Source: Paenibacillus oleatilyticus (GTDB lineage Bacteria; Bacillota; Bacilli; Paenibacillales; NBRC-103111). Taken from it: a stretch of DNA of 64,000 bases. The notes under the pieces were generated by a model that was not told the DNA's origin, did no database searches, and worked only from the letters and a program-made list of their open reading frames with translations. A program made the translations under genes and the position numbers. The stretch covers positions 1 through 64,000 of the forward strand of contig NZ_JAHNZO010000035.1 in the NCBI RefSeq assembly GCF_018998565.1, given 5' to 3'. Positions 16,863-25,321 of this stretch are shown one piece after another. Position 1 is the stretch's first letter. Each line of letters begins with the position of its first letter.

Positions 16863-18110
16863 ATGAACGGGAATGAAAATAACAGAAAAAAAGGAGTGGA
16901 ACATACGGTGGGCGATTTAACGACAATGATCGTGAATGCGAGAGATTATGGTGCAATTCCGATAGAAGAAAATGCGAACTACGATTCGACCAACGCGCTC
17001 AATGCGGCGTTTGCGGCAGCCATCCGGAAAAAGCTACCCTGCTATGTTCCTCCGGGAACTTATCAGACCTCGGGACCGCTGGTTGCAAAGGGAAGCAACG
17101 TCATGATCTATGGAGCCGGGGGGACCAATACCGTCATTAAAACGTTAAGCACGGATTACGACTGCATTCTAATCGGACCCGGAGCCAATATGAATAACCA
17201 AAGTTTGGGAGGTTTTCTCCGGGACATCTATTTTCTGGGGCCTGTAAAGCAGCCGCAGGGGGTAACCGCCGGCGTGAAACTAAACGGGATCCGTCAATTT
17301 GAGGTGCGCAACGTGCAATCAGACGGATTTCCCATTGCTTTTGATTTGATCAACAACTGCTTTGGCTCGGTCTTTTTCAATCTGCGGGCGCAGTATAACT
17401 GGAACACCGTTGCTTTGAATTTGAGATCGGGTTTTCAAAGCGGCAACGATCTTCAATTCTATAACTGCTGGTTAGGCGGAACGAAAGCGGCGGTGCATAT
17501 TTCTCCGGCTTCGGGCGGGTTCCACTTTTGGGGCGGACAATTATCGGCCGGCTTCGGGTTGAACGCGCCCGACGACAACTTGGGAATCGTGGTTATAGGT
17601 AAAGATCTGGTAACCGGCGCCATCGGCGGGACGGCGAACATCATCTTCGATGGAATCGACTTTGAGGGCTATAAACATGTGTGGGCACTCCGGGCCTTCG
17701 ATAAAACGAACATGGCGGTCAGAGGCTGTTCGTTTCTTGCCAATTCAGGCACGGATGCGCTTGGGATCTTGAAGCAGCAAAGAGCCCAGTCCAGTCAATT
17801 TACATTCGAAAATAATACCGTCCGCGGGCCCCATTCCGGGCCGCCGATCGTTATTGAAGGAGAATACAGCGCTTTTTCCATCTACGAGCTGGGAACCGAA
17901 ATGAACCGCGCCTCGTTCTTAAATTATCCGTCCCTGGATACCGGCTTGACCATGCTGGAGGTGTCTCAAATCAAGCTGGGGACCGGCATCGGCCGATCCA
18001 ATTACGCTTCAAAAATTGTACTGGGAAATGTATTGCTTCGTTCGCTGAACAATCAATTGCAAATTTCAACGGACTGGGGAAAAACCTGGAAAGTCGTGCA
18101 AACGTTATAG
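16863..18110 (+). CDS. right-handed beta-helix (pectate-lyase-superfamily) protein
   Basis: 415 aa if the ATG at 16863 is used; GTG 16908 has a better ribosome site (AAAGGAG) and would start close to the fold, giving 400 aa. Starts before 16802 would lie in the upstream terminator. IVNARDYGAIPIE...STNALNAAFAAA opens the classic VN-x-x-D-[FY]-GA pectate lyase 3/GH28-like domain, followed by VPPGTYQTSG and many short beta-helix turns. There is no obvious signal peptide, which is odd for a polysaccharide-active enzyme; a tailspike- or EPS-lyase-like role or non-classical export are options. No catalytic residues can be assigned. Confidence 0.75.
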   Translation: MNGNENNRKKGVEHTVGDLTTMIVNARDYGAIPIEENANYDSTNALNAAFAAAIRKKLPCYVPPGTYQTSGPLVAKGSNVMIYGAGGTNTVIKTLSTDYDCILIGPGANMNNQSLGGFLRDIYFLGPVKQPQGVTAGVKLNGIRQFEVRNVQSDGFPIAFDLINNCFGSVFFNLRAQYNWNTVALNLRSGFQSGNDLQFYNCWLGGTKAAVHISPASGGFHFWGGQLSAGFGLNAPDDNLGIVVIGKDLVTGAIGGTANIIFDGIDFEGYKHVWALRAFDKTNMAVRGCSFLANSGTDALGILKQQRAQSSQFTFENNTVRGPHSGPPIVIEGEYSAFSIYELGTEMNRASFLNYPSLDTGLTMLEVSQIKLGTGIGRSNYASKIVLGNVLLRSLNNQLQISTDWGKTWKVVQTL

Positions 18111-18116
18111 GCTGGA

Positions 18117-18148
18117 AGCTGCCGGGGAAACTCTTCGGCGGCTTTTTT
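18117..18148 (+). terminator. intrinsic terminator after the beta-helix gene
   Basis: AGCTGCCG pairs with CGGCGGCT around an 11-base loop, followed by a run of six T (18143-18148). Confidence 0.8.
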
Positions 18149-18158
18149 CATAATCAAC

Positions 18159-18187
18159 TTGACAACGATACATATTGTAACATAAAT
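18159..18187 (+). promoter_or_regulatory. promoter with GATAC-N5-GTATC dyad, site 2
   Basis: A perfect -35 TTGACA (18159-18164) is followed by the dyad GATACATATTGTAAC (18167-18181, one mismatch in the right arm), filling the spacer, and a weak -10 (CATAAA/ATAAAT, 18181-18187). A protein on the dyad would block RNA polymerase. It drives the PilZ-like and glycosidase genes. Confidence 0.6.
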
Positions 18188-18264
18188 TTAAGTATATAAA
18201 CTTTACCTGGAAATTTCGTCCGAATTGTATCAGTTGAACACGAAGAAGCGAAGGAGGGCCCGAA

Positions 18265-18699
18265 TTGATTACCAATTATGAACTTGCCGATCCTGCTGTT
18301 GAAATGGATCCGTCATTTGCCGGCCACGCTTTAATGACCATTAAACAATTGAACCGCACGCCGGTTGTCACAAAGTTTGCTCCTATTCGAATTATTGTGA
18401 TGGAGGAATACCAAATTTCGTTCGCTTCGACCTTGCTGCTGCCTCTCCAAACGGAGCTGGTAATTGGAATAGAGCTTTCGACATCGGATCACGTGATTGC
18501 TTTGGAAGGCCGCGTGTATGGGGTGAACCGGATGAACGATTCGGAGCTTGTCTACAATGTGGAGCTTCATCTGGAGCCCGAGACCGAATCCGTATGGAAA
18601 TGGCTGATCAAACATGTGGCAGACTGCCGGAAAGTTCGCGAGAGCTATCATCTGTTCGAAGCCCCGATGGGCTCGGCGCATATTGATATTCAGTTATAA
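18265..18699 (+). CDS. PilZ-like domain protein
   Basis: 144 aa from TTG 18265 behind AAGGAGGG. The middle part (IRIIVMEEYQISFASTLLLPLQTELVIGIEL...ALEGRVYGVNRM...YNVEL) has the beta-barrel rhythm of PilZ domains, but I do not see a clean RxxxR or DxSxxG motif, so c-di-GMP binding is uncertain. It lies 30 bp before a secreted glycosidase-like gene and shares its promoter, which suggests a role in EPS or surface control. Alternative: an unrelated cytosolic beta-barrel protein. Confidence 0.5.
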   Translation: MITNYELADPAVEMDPSFAGHALMTIKQLNRTPVVTKFAPIRIIVMEEYQISFASTLLLPLQTELVIGIELSTSDHVIALEGRVYGVNRMNDSELVYNVELHLEPETESVWKWLIKHVADCRKVRESYHLFEAPMGSAHIDIQL

Positions 18700-18728
18700 A
18701 CCGAATTTGGACCAGTACGGAGGGATTC

Positions 18729-20591
18729 ATGTTAAAAAAAGCAGGCATCATGCTTATCCTTGCAGGATTGCTGCTACTGTCCGGATTTACGCTGCAATTG
18801 CCCGAGCAAGACCCCCGCATTTGGAGAATCGGGGTGGAAGACGACTCGAGGCAGGAGTTCGCGGTCAATCTAACCGCGGATAAGCTTCAGTACCAAGTGA
18901 AACAAGGAACATCACAAGCGGTATGGAGCGATTTTCCTGCAGGGTTGGACGCCTCGATCACACGCCATTTATCCATTCGTTATTCGTTAAGCAAAGTTCC
19001 CGAGCATGGCGTAAATTTCAAAGTCCGGGTTCTGTCCGCCTCCAAAGCCGTGCCTCAAATGTCGGTTTTCTCGAACGGGACGTTGTCCGGTATGATTCAG
19101 ATTGCCGGAATCGGCGAGAATAGTCCCTATAAGTATAAAAAGCTCTATGAGCTGTATATTCCGAAGGAACAGCTGAAGCAGGGGCCTAATGAGCTCAAGC
19201 TGGGGGCCGAGCGTTGTCTCTATTGCTCCGATAAAGAAAACCCTCACTTATATTGGTCCTGGGACTATTTGGAGCTGGAGTCGCTGACGGAGCCTGCCAA
19301 TGAACCGGTGCACGGACGCTATATCCAAATGGGTACCGGGGTCGCTTCGAACGATTATTACTTCGATACGGCGGCTACGCGGCACTTGCCTTATGTTCTA
19401 AAATGGCTCGGCATCGCATATAGTGGAAACATCGTTCGCGCAGGATGTTTTTCGAATGTCGGAAATTCTTGTTCGGACATGAAAAATTACTATGCTGCGT
19501 TAAAGGAGTACAACACAGGTGCCGTTGCGCTGTATCTTTACACCAAAAATATAACGCTCGATCCGGACGGAGGCTTACCGGCTGACGCCAGAGCGAAGCT
19601 GACAGACTTTCTCAAGCAATATGGCCAGTACATCCAATATTACGAAGTAGATAATGAGCCCGGCCTGTTTGAGCGTTCCAAAGCCGTCAATGTCGCCGTG
19701 GCCCAATGGCTGTCCGAACACCGGGCGATCTACAGCCCGCATCTGCAGATTGTTTCCCCGGGATGGTCTTACAAGTCTACGGGAGGCGAACCGTTCGGCT
19801 GGGAGCGGGATTCCCTGCAAAGAAAAGAGCTGGAGGATCTTACCGATCTTACGAACGGTCATGCGTACGGGACGTCTTATGCGGATAACGAAGGAGGAAG
19901 CTTTGTTGAAAACCTGCGGACGCTAGGTTCGGATGAGGACGGCCTTCCGAAAAAAATGCTCAATACGGAAGTCGGAACGACCAACACCCATTTGGATCCT
20001 CCCGGCTACGGCGCCAGCCAGAAGCAAGCGGCTGTCTTCGACCGCATTTTAAGAGCCCATATCGGCTTCAGCGATATTTTTATCCAGCACGCCGCATTCT
20101 ATAAGAACTATGAACTGTTCCGTCATGATTTTGACTTCAAGTCACACGACCCGGCAACTACGCGCAGCTATTCGTTTCCCGGCAATCAGGACAGCAGGGT
20201 CAAGATTTTCAGACGATTGGCTTTGGCTTATGCGACGCACGGTAAGCCGCTCAGCTTTGAAATCATGAACCGTTCGGAAACCAATGATAAAAAAGTGTAT
20301 GTACGTGCGGTAAATACCAGCTATTTGGCGCCGCTTCCCGGTTCCGGAGCAACCTCCGACAAGCTTCTTGTCAATTTCGTCAACTTCGAAGATTCGCCGC
20401 AATCGGTGCGCGTCCGGGTGAAAATGCCCTTAAAAGGCGACTATCACGGAGAACGGATCGGTCCGGGAGAGTCGTACCGCGACGCCGTTCAGCAGGTGAA
20501 CATTAAAGCCTCGCCTTGGGCCGAATTTCAGGTGAATTTACCTGCTGGAGACTCGGTGCAATATATTTTGAGCCGGAAGCCGGGCGGTTGA
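18729..20591 (+). CDS. secreted glycosidase-like protein, paralogue of the 1098-aa protein
   Basis: 620 aa; GGAGG precedes the ATG. The N-terminal MLKKAGIMLILAGLLLLSGF segment is a signal peptide or anchor. The rest is collinear with residues 40-630 of the protein at 13450: LYELYIPKEQL, CLYCSDKENPH, KWLGIAYSGN, YEVDNEPGLF (acid/base E310), NGHAYGTSYA, NTEVGT (nucleophile E414), LAYATHGKPLS, VNFEDSPQSV. It lacks the FN3 and discoidin modules. It is probably an extracellular clan GH-A-type enzyme on the same polymer, here co-transcribed with a PilZ-like gene from a dyad-controlled promoter. Confidence 0.82.
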   Translation: MLKKAGIMLILAGLLLLSGFTLQLPEQDPRIWRIGVEDDSRQEFAVNLTADKLQYQVKQGTSQAVWSDFPAGLDASITRHLSIRYSLSKVPEHGVNFKVRVLSASKAVPQMSVFSNGTLSGMIQIAGIGENSPYKYKKLYELYIPKEQLKQGPNELKLGAERCLYCSDKENPHLYWSWDYLELESLTEPANEPVHGRYIQMGTGVASNDYYFDTAATRHLPYVLKWLGIAYSGNIVRAGCFSNVGNSCSDMKNYYAALKEYNTGAVALYLYTKNITLDPDGGLPADARAKLTDFLKQYGQYIQYYEVDNEPGLFERSKAVNVAVAQWLSEHRAIYSPHLQIVSPGWSYKSTGGEPFGWERDSLQRKELEDLTDLTNGHAYGTSYADNEGGSFVENLRTLGSDEDGLPKKMLNTEVGTTNTHLDPPGYGASQKQAAVFDRILRAHIGFSDIFIQHAAFYKNYELFRHDFDFKSHDPATTRSYSFPGNQDSRVKIFRRLALAYATHGKPLSFEIMNRSETNDKKVYVRAVNTSYLAPLPGSGATSDKLLVNFVNFEDSPQSVRVRVKMPLKGDYHGERIGPGESYRDAVQQVNIKASPWAEFQVNLPAGDSVQYILSRKPGG

Positions 20592-20600
20592 GTGAAAAGT

Positions 20601-20653
20601 AAAAAACAGACGTTCTGAAATGATGAAAGCGATTTTCAGGACGTCTGTTTTTT
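20601..20653. terminator. bidirectional terminator between convergent genes
   Basis: AAAAAACAGACGTTCTGAAA pairs with TTTCAGGACGTCTGTTTTTT (one unpaired base); T-runs exist on both strands. It serves the gene at 18729 and the minus-strand gene ending at 20711. Confidence 0.88.
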
Positions 20654-20710
20654 AGATATAGAATTGATAAGTTATCAGCGGAGCTGATTGAATTCTTATT
20701 CGTGAAGCGG

Positions 20711-22069
20711 TTATCGCGCAACAAACATATACGTTTCGTCTTGGTTCAAATTGTTCAACGTGACCGTGCGCTTGCTTGCATCAAGAGGGATGACTTCGTT
20801 CAACCCGTTCCAGCGGTAGACGGCCAGTTCTTTGGCTCCGCTGGGGATATTATCGATTTGATATGAATGTCCCGTACGGTTGCTCCAGCCTTGAACGTTT
20901 TGCCAGACCCATATTTTCCTGCCCGGGCTCGTCAGAATATACTCTCCTTTTTTCTTCGGATCGAGATATTCAAACGAGGCGTCTGCCGTCACTTCCGTCA
21001 CCAGTTGCAACACCTTCGTCCGGGAAACGGTCTGAGAAGCGCTCCCTTCGTGCTCCGTCCGCATCCCGTAGAGCTTGTCTTCTTGTCCGGTCTGCAGCAG
21101 ACTCCACGGCATGGCGAATTGAGTGGCGGGCGTATGGCCGTCGTTCTTCACAACCCCAAGGTTGTCCCAAATGGCGGTTAAAAACTGCTTGGCCAAATAT
21201 TCTTCCGTTTGCGCGCTGTGCGGCGGCTTGCTTTGCTTGACATTGAACTCCGTCGAATAAAAATGAATATCCCGGGTCAGGCCCAGCCTTTTTTTGATTT
21301 GGTCAAAATTGTTCTGCGCCGAGTTCTTGTAAGTTCCCAGAATCGGAGCGTATTTATCGTCATAGTACGTATGCAGGTCGAGTCCGTCCAAGGTCCCGTT
21401 ATTCAATAGCTCGGCGATGGCAGGACCATAGCCTTTCAAGGACCAGTCGGCGAAGGCGTTCTGAGAGCTGAACCCGCCCGGAATGACCTTGAGCTTGGGA
21501 TCGACGGAATGCACGCCGTCGGCTAATCCCTTTAAAGCCTGATAGTATTTCTCAAAGGGAATGGTTCTTTCGACATCGGGTTCGTTAAAAGCAGAAAATA
21601 CCGTAACTCCCCAATCTTTGATGCCACGCTCAGCAGCCCACGTTCCCCCCGGCCGGTACGTTTCCGCATAGGCTTGTCCAATGGAAAACCATTTCGAATA
21701 ATCCCCGATGGGAATGCCTTTTTTCTCATAGCTTCCGTAATACTCGAACAAAATCATAGGCGTAATCTTATGGCTGTACATGTCTGACATGACTTTCTCG
21801 ATCGAGTCGGTCTTGGGGGTCTGCTTGCTGTAATAGTACTGAGGATATAGATTAAGCCGTGCCCAGCTTATGTTTAATTTGCGCATATAAGTCAGATCGT
21901 TCGTCGAATGCGCCGCCTCGTTGGTGAAATTGCCGCCCCCCAGGAGGGACGCGACCTTTCGCTCGGGCGCCGGCTTGTCGATAATCGATGGAGAGTTTAA
22001 TTCAGAATTCGTAACCAGACCAGTGAGCAACAAGAACGGAATCATTGTCTTAGCAGCTAGTAGATACAT
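20711..22069 (-). CDS. secreted clan GH-A glycosidase (GH39-like)
   Basis: 452 aa from the ATG at 22069, with AAAGGA upstream and a signal peptide (MYLLAAKTMIPFLLLTGLVTN). A TIM-barrel pattern is clear: ISWARLNLYP, VFSAFNEPD with acid/base E163, LDGLDLHTYYDD, and HFYSTEFNVK with nucleophile E274, then a short C-terminal beta domain. It resembles the GH39-type enzymes that include the exopolysaccharide hydrolase PslG; family assignment is from pattern only. Located beside the EPS operon, it could trim or release the polymer outside the cell. It shares the NEP and TEF motifs but little else with the two larger proteins at 13450 and 18729. Confidence 0.75.
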   Translation of the reverse strand: MYLLAAKTMIPFLLLTGLVTNSELNSPSIIDKPAPERKVASLLGGGNFTNEAAHSTNDLTYMRKLNISWARLNLYPQYYYSKQTPKTDSIEKVMSDMYSHKITPMILFEYYGSYEKKGIPIGDYSKWFSIGQAYAETYRPGGTWAAERGIKDWGVTVFSAFNEPDVERTIPFEKYYQALKGLADGVHSVDPKLKVIPGGFSSQNAFADWSLKGYGPAIAELLNNGTLDGLDLHTYYDDKYAPILGTYKNSAQNNFDQIKKRLGLTRDIHFYSTEFNVKQSKPPHSAQTEEYLAKQFLTAIWDNLGVVKNDGHTPATQFAMPWSLLQTGQEDKLYGMRTEHEGSASQTVSRTKVLQLVTEVTADASFEYLDPKKKGEYILTSPGRKIWVWQNVQGWSNRTGHSYQIDNIPSGAKELAVYRWNGLNEVIPLDASKRTVTLNNLNQDETYMFVAR

Positions 22070-22131
22070 ATTCCCCGTCCTTTTTTTTATGGAGTTGGAC
22101 TTGGACGACAAGTGTAGCAGAATGGCCGGTA

Positions 22132-22497
22132 TCATTGCTTCAAGACTCGCGATTGGAGCGCGAGGTCTATCATTTTTTTGGTCTCGGCTTCGGTTAAAAG
22201 ATGGCCATCCCAACGCAGATCGAACAAGCGAAACATCTTTTCGTTATCAAGCTGATCCAAATCGACAAATTCCCGAATTTCGGTTTGAAAAAACCACTGG
22301 GGCGGTCGCCCAATTAAGTAATCTATTGTTACTTTAAAAAAATCCGCTAGTCTTGTCAAGGTTTGAAAGTCCGGTTTTCTGCGGTTTTTTTCATAGTGTG
22401 ACAGGGACGCCCGCGATATTCCAAGCAGATCCGCCAGCTCCTCTTGCGTGAAGCCGCTCTTATCCCGCAAAGCCGCAATCCTGGTGTCGTATTGCAT
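22132..22497 (-). CDS. XRE-family regulator facing the EPS operon
   Basis: 121 aa from ATG 22497 with AGGAGTG upstream; a GTG three codons earlier overlaps it. The helix-turn-helix (residues 6-60: IAALRDKSGFTQEELADLLG, ISRASLSHYEKNRRKPDF) is followed by DFFKVTIDYLIGR and an acidic C-terminal part. The N-terminal half is closely similar to the regulators at 42784 and 43952, including SRASLSHYEKNRR in the recognition region, so all three may read similar DNA; the C-terminus has diverged. It is divergent from the EPS operon with two dyads between them, so it is the best candidate for the operon's local repressor and for autoregulation. Confidence 0.85.
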   Translation of the reverse strand: MQYDTRIAALRDKSGFTQEELADLLGISRASLSHYEKNRRKPDFQTLTRLADFFKVTIDYLIGRPPQWFFQTEIREFVDLDQLDNEKMFRLFDLRWDGHLLTEAETKKMIDLALQSRVLKQ

Positions 22498-22549
22498 CGA
22501 AATCACTCCTCAACAAAATAAAAACATGAAAATGGTGAAAAAATAACAA

Positions 22550-22605
22550 TTGACTTGATACAAAATGTATTATAAATTAGAACCATAAATGTTACAATAC
22601 GTATC
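22550..22605 (+). promoter_or_regulatory. EPS operon promoter with two GATAC-N5-GTATC dyads, sites 3 and 4
   Basis: -35 TTGACT (22550-22555) and a TATAAA/TATTAT -10 (22568-22576) flank the dyad GATACAAAATGTATT (22557-22571). A second dyad, GTTACAATACGTATC (22591-22605), lies 34 bp downstream near the expected transcript start. Each differs from the symmetric form in one base. Occupation of both would shut the promoter. The leader to galU is about 190 bases. Confidence 0.65.
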
Positions 22606-22644
22606 AATATTTTCAACGCTTTCATTTTCGGTGATATCTCCTTA

Positions 22645-22687
22645 CCGTTATCAACGGAGGTACTCGGTCATGCTGTGGGTTGGTTAA
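22645..22687 (+). promoter_or_regulatory. EPS leader: small hairpin and five-codon reading frame
   Basis: CCGTT-ATC-AACGG (22645-22657) overlaps a GGAGG site (22656-22660) that stands 9 bases before ATG CTG TGG GTT GGT TAA (22670-22687). A tiny leader peptide whose ribosome site can be hidden is possible. There is no codon bias hinting at an amino-acid attenuator, and it may be chance. Confidence 0.25.
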
Positions 22688-22780
22688 ACCTTAGACGTAT
22701 ATCGTCGAGAGTGTGACGTGAGGAGAGGTTAGATGCCTCGGGCAACATTTTTTCAATATAAAAATAATGGAGTGGATTTC

Positions 22781-23671
22781 ATGAAAAAAGTTAGAAAGGC
22801 TGTTATTCCGGCTGCCGGCCTGGGTACCCGTTTTTTACCGGCAACGAAAGCCATGCCCAAGGAAATGCTGCCTATCGTCGACAAACCAACCATTCAATAT
22901 ATCGTGGAAGAAGCGATCCAGTCGGGAATTGAAGATATCATCATCGTAACCGGACGCAGCAAAAAGTCGATCGAGGATCATTTTGACAAAAACTTTGAAC
23001 TTGAAATCACTCTCGAAGGCAAACAAAAGAACGATCTGCTTCATATCGTGAAAGAAATCACGAATATGGTAGATATTCACTATGTGAGGCAAAAAGAAGC
23101 TTTAGGTCTTGGCCATGCGATCTGGAGCGCAAGAAAGTTTATTGCGGATGAACCTTTTGCAGTGCTGCTCGGCGATATGATCATCGATCATAAAGTGCCT
23201 TGCTTGAAACAAATGATAGATGTGTATGATAAAACGGGCGGTTCGGTCATTGCCGTCGAACCGGTGCCTTGGAGCGAAGTGCACAATTACGGGGTCGTCG
23301 TCTCGGAACGCATCGAGGACCGCGTGCATTTGGTTCATAATCTTGTCGAGAAGCCGAAGCAGGATCCGCCATCGAATCTGGCGATTTCGGGAAGATATAT
23401 TTTAAGTCCGGCCATTTTTGATATCTTGGAACATACAGCGCCTGGCGTTGGCGGGGAAATCCAACTTACAGACGCTTTAAGAGAGTTGACTGCCCGGGAA
23501 TCCATTTACAGCTATATATATGAAGGAACGCTTTACGACGTGGGAAGCAAGCTTGGTTTCCTGAAGGCTACCGTGGAATACGCGCTAAGAAATCAGGAGC
23601 TGGCGGAAGAGTTCGGGATGTACTTACAGGACATCGCCAAAGATTTAAAAATTGAAAAGATTGTTGTTTAA
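22781..23671 (+). CDS. galU: UTP-glucose-1-phosphate uridylyltransferase
   Basis: 296 aa from ATG 22781, the standard MKKVRKAVIPAAGLGTRFLP opening, with GGAG upstream; an in-frame ATG at 22733, also with a good ribosome site, would add 16 residues not usual for the family. The nucleotide-binding GLGTRFLPATKAMPKEMLP, the QKEALGLGHAI segment and VEKP at about residue 205 are intact. It makes UDP-glucose from glucose-1-phosphate and UTP, feeding UDP-glucuronate and UDP-xylose synthesis by the next-but-one genes. First gene of the EPS operon. Confidence 0.95.
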   Translation: MKKVRKAVIPAAGLGTRFLPATKAMPKEMLPIVDKPTIQYIVEEAIQSGIEDIIIVTGRSKKSIEDHFDKNFELEITLEGKQKNDLLHIVKEITNMVDIHYVRQKEALGLGHAIWSARKFIADEPFAVLLGDMIIDHKVPCLKQMIDVYDKTGGSVIAVEPVPWSEVHNYGVVVSERIEDRVHLVHNLVEKPKQDPPSNLAISGRYILSPAIFDILEHTAPGVGGEIQLTDALRELTARESIYSYIYEGTLYDVGSKLGFLKATVEYALRNQELAEEFGMYLQDIAKDLKIEKIVV

Positions 23672-23689
23672 GTGAGGAGGGCATTTTAC

Positions 23690-24316
23690 TTGGACTCCGC
23701 GACTTATCAAGACTCGATGGAAGACGATATAACCAAATCGTCCGATGTGTATGTGAAGTATGTAAAGACAGCGATCGATCTGATTTTGAGCATTGCATTA
23801 ATTCTACTCCTGCTCCCGGTCTTGATCATGGTTGCCATTCTCATCAAATTAGAGTCGGAGGGCCCGGTCGTTTTCAAGCAGCACCGCATCGGAAAAGGCG
23901 GCAAGCCGTTTGTCATTTACAAGTTTCGCTCCATGTATACGCATGTTGCCCGCGAAGGAAGGTCCCCCGAGAACGATCAGGATCCCCGGATCACCAAGGT
24001 CGGAAGATTCATCCGCAAAACCAGTCTCGACGAGCTGCCGCAGCTGTTTAATATTTTAAAAGGGGACATGAGCTTTATCGGTCCGCGTCCCGAGCAGAAG
24101 TCAATCGTCGAACAATACTATACCGACACAGAAAACGGGCGTTTCTCCATCAAACCGGGGATTACGGGGCTCTGGCAAATTAGCGAGGACCGCAAAAAGC
24201 CGATTCACGAAAATTTGCACCATGACCTGTATTATATTAAACGCGCTTCGTTTTGGTTGGATATCAAAATTATTTTCGGCACGCTGCGTGTCATGATCAA
24301 GAGCAATACTCATTAA
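23690..24316 (+). CDS. priming sugar-1-phosphate transferase (undecaprenyl-phosphate)
   Basis: 208 aa if TTG 23690 is used (GAGGAGG 8-9 bases upstream); a GTG at 23672 overlaps that ribosome site. One hydrophobic N-terminal segment (about 30-55, IDLILSIALILLLLPVL) is the re-entrant membrane helix of the bacterial sugar transferase family, followed by FKQHRIGKGGKPF, YKFRSM, TSLDELPQLFNILKGDMSF and IGPRPE. It starts each EPS repeat unit by moving a sugar phosphate from UDP-sugar to the lipid carrier at the inner membrane face. Short, catalytic-domain-only form (PglC type) without the four extra helices. Confidence 0.92.
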   Translation: MDSATYQDSMEDDITKSSDVYVKYVKTAIDLILSIALILLLLPVLIMVAILIKLESEGPVVFKQHRIGKGGKPFVIYKFRSMYTHVAREGRSPENDQDPRITKVGRFIRKTSLDELPQLFNILKGDMSFIGPRPEQKSIVEQYYTDTENGRFSIKPGITGLWQISEDRKKPIHENLHHDLYYIKRASFWLDIKIIFGTLRVMIKSNTH

Positions 24317-24332
24317 GAATAGGAGAATTGTC

Positions 24333-25310
24333 ATGAAAAGAATTGTCATCACCGGGGCGGCCGGCTTTCTCGGCTCTCATCTTACTCGGAGATTGCTTGA
24401 GCAAAACCACCACGTCATCGGCATCGATGTATTGTCTACCGGATTAATCTCGAATTTGCACCAGGAATTGACCCATCCGAATTTCGAGTTTTTGCTAATG
24501 GACATTTCGAACGACGTCTCGGAAGAGCTTGAGAAAATCGGACATGTCGACGAAATTTATCATTTAGCCTCCCCTGCTTCTCCTAAATTCTACCAAAACG
24601 ATCCTATTGGCACGATGCGAGTGAATACGCTGGGAACGCAAAATATGCTGGAGCTGGCCAAGGCCAAGAAAGCGAAAATGCTGTACACGAGCACCAGCGA
24701 AGCCTACGGCGATCCGGAGGTGCACCCTCAGCCCGAGGAATACCGGGGCAATGTGAACACTTGGGGCCCCCGCGCTTGCTACGACGAAGCGAAGAGACTC
24801 GGCGAGGTTTACTGCTACGAATACCATAAACGCTATGGCGTAGAAGTGAAGGTTGCGAGAATTTTCAATACGTATTCCGCCGGTTTGCGGAACGATGACG
24901 GAAGAGTTATTTCGAATTTCGTATCCCAGGCCATTCGCGGGGAAGACCTGACCGTATATGGCGATGGAACACAGACCCGGTCTTTTTGTTATGTAGACGA
25001 CAATATTCGCGGCCTGCAAATGATGATGGAGAGCGATCTGGCCACAGGCGAAATTATTAACATCGGCAATCCGAAAGAGTATCAAATTATCGAAGTGGCC
25101 CAGTTGATCAAAAAATTGGCCAACACCGACAGTAACATTACGTTCCACCAGCTACCCGTAGACGATCCGAAGGTTCGCCGTCCCAATATCGAGAAAGCCA
25201 AGCGCTTGCTGAACTGGGAACCGATCATTGAATTGGAAGAGGGGTTATTACGAACGATTGACGCTTATCGGGCGAAACATGAAGCTGACATGAAACAAAA
25301 CGTCGTATAA
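24333..25310 (+). CDS. UDP-glucuronate decarboxylase-like epimerase (UDP-xylose synthase type)
   Basis: 325 aa; AGGAGA precedes the ATG. Extended SDR signature GAAGFLGS, then HLASPASPKFYQNDP, STSEAYGDPEVHPQ, GNVNTWGPRACYDEAKR (catalytic Y and K) and ARIFNTYSAG. This series matches the UXS group, which converts UDP-glucuronate to UDP-xylose using bound NAD. The next gene makes UDP-glucuronate, so the pair supplies UDP-glucuronic acid and UDP-xylose to the EPS. A dTDP-glucose dehydratase is unlikely from these motifs. Confidence 0.85.
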   Translation: MKRIVITGAAGFLGSHLTRRLLEQNHHVIGIDVLSTGLISNLHQELTHPNFEFLLMDISNDVSEELEKIGHVDEIYHLASPASPKFYQNDPIGTMRVNTLGTQNMLELAKAKKAKMLYTSTSEAYGDPEVHPQPEEYRGNVNTWGPRACYDEAKRLGEVYCYEYHKRYGVEVKVARIFNTYSAGLRNDDGRVISNFVSQAIRGEDLTVYGDGTQTRSFCYVDDNIRGLQMMMESDLATGEIINIGNPKEYQIIEVAQLIKKLANTDSNITFHQLPVDDPKVRRPNIEKAKRLLNWEPIIELEEGLLRTIDAYRAKHEADMKQNVV

Positions 25311-25321
25311 GGAGGCAAACC

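Noticed and set aside
20665..20677. TGATAA-G-TTATCA palindrome as an operator
   Set aside because: It lies between convergent genes just past a terminator, with no promoter nearby.
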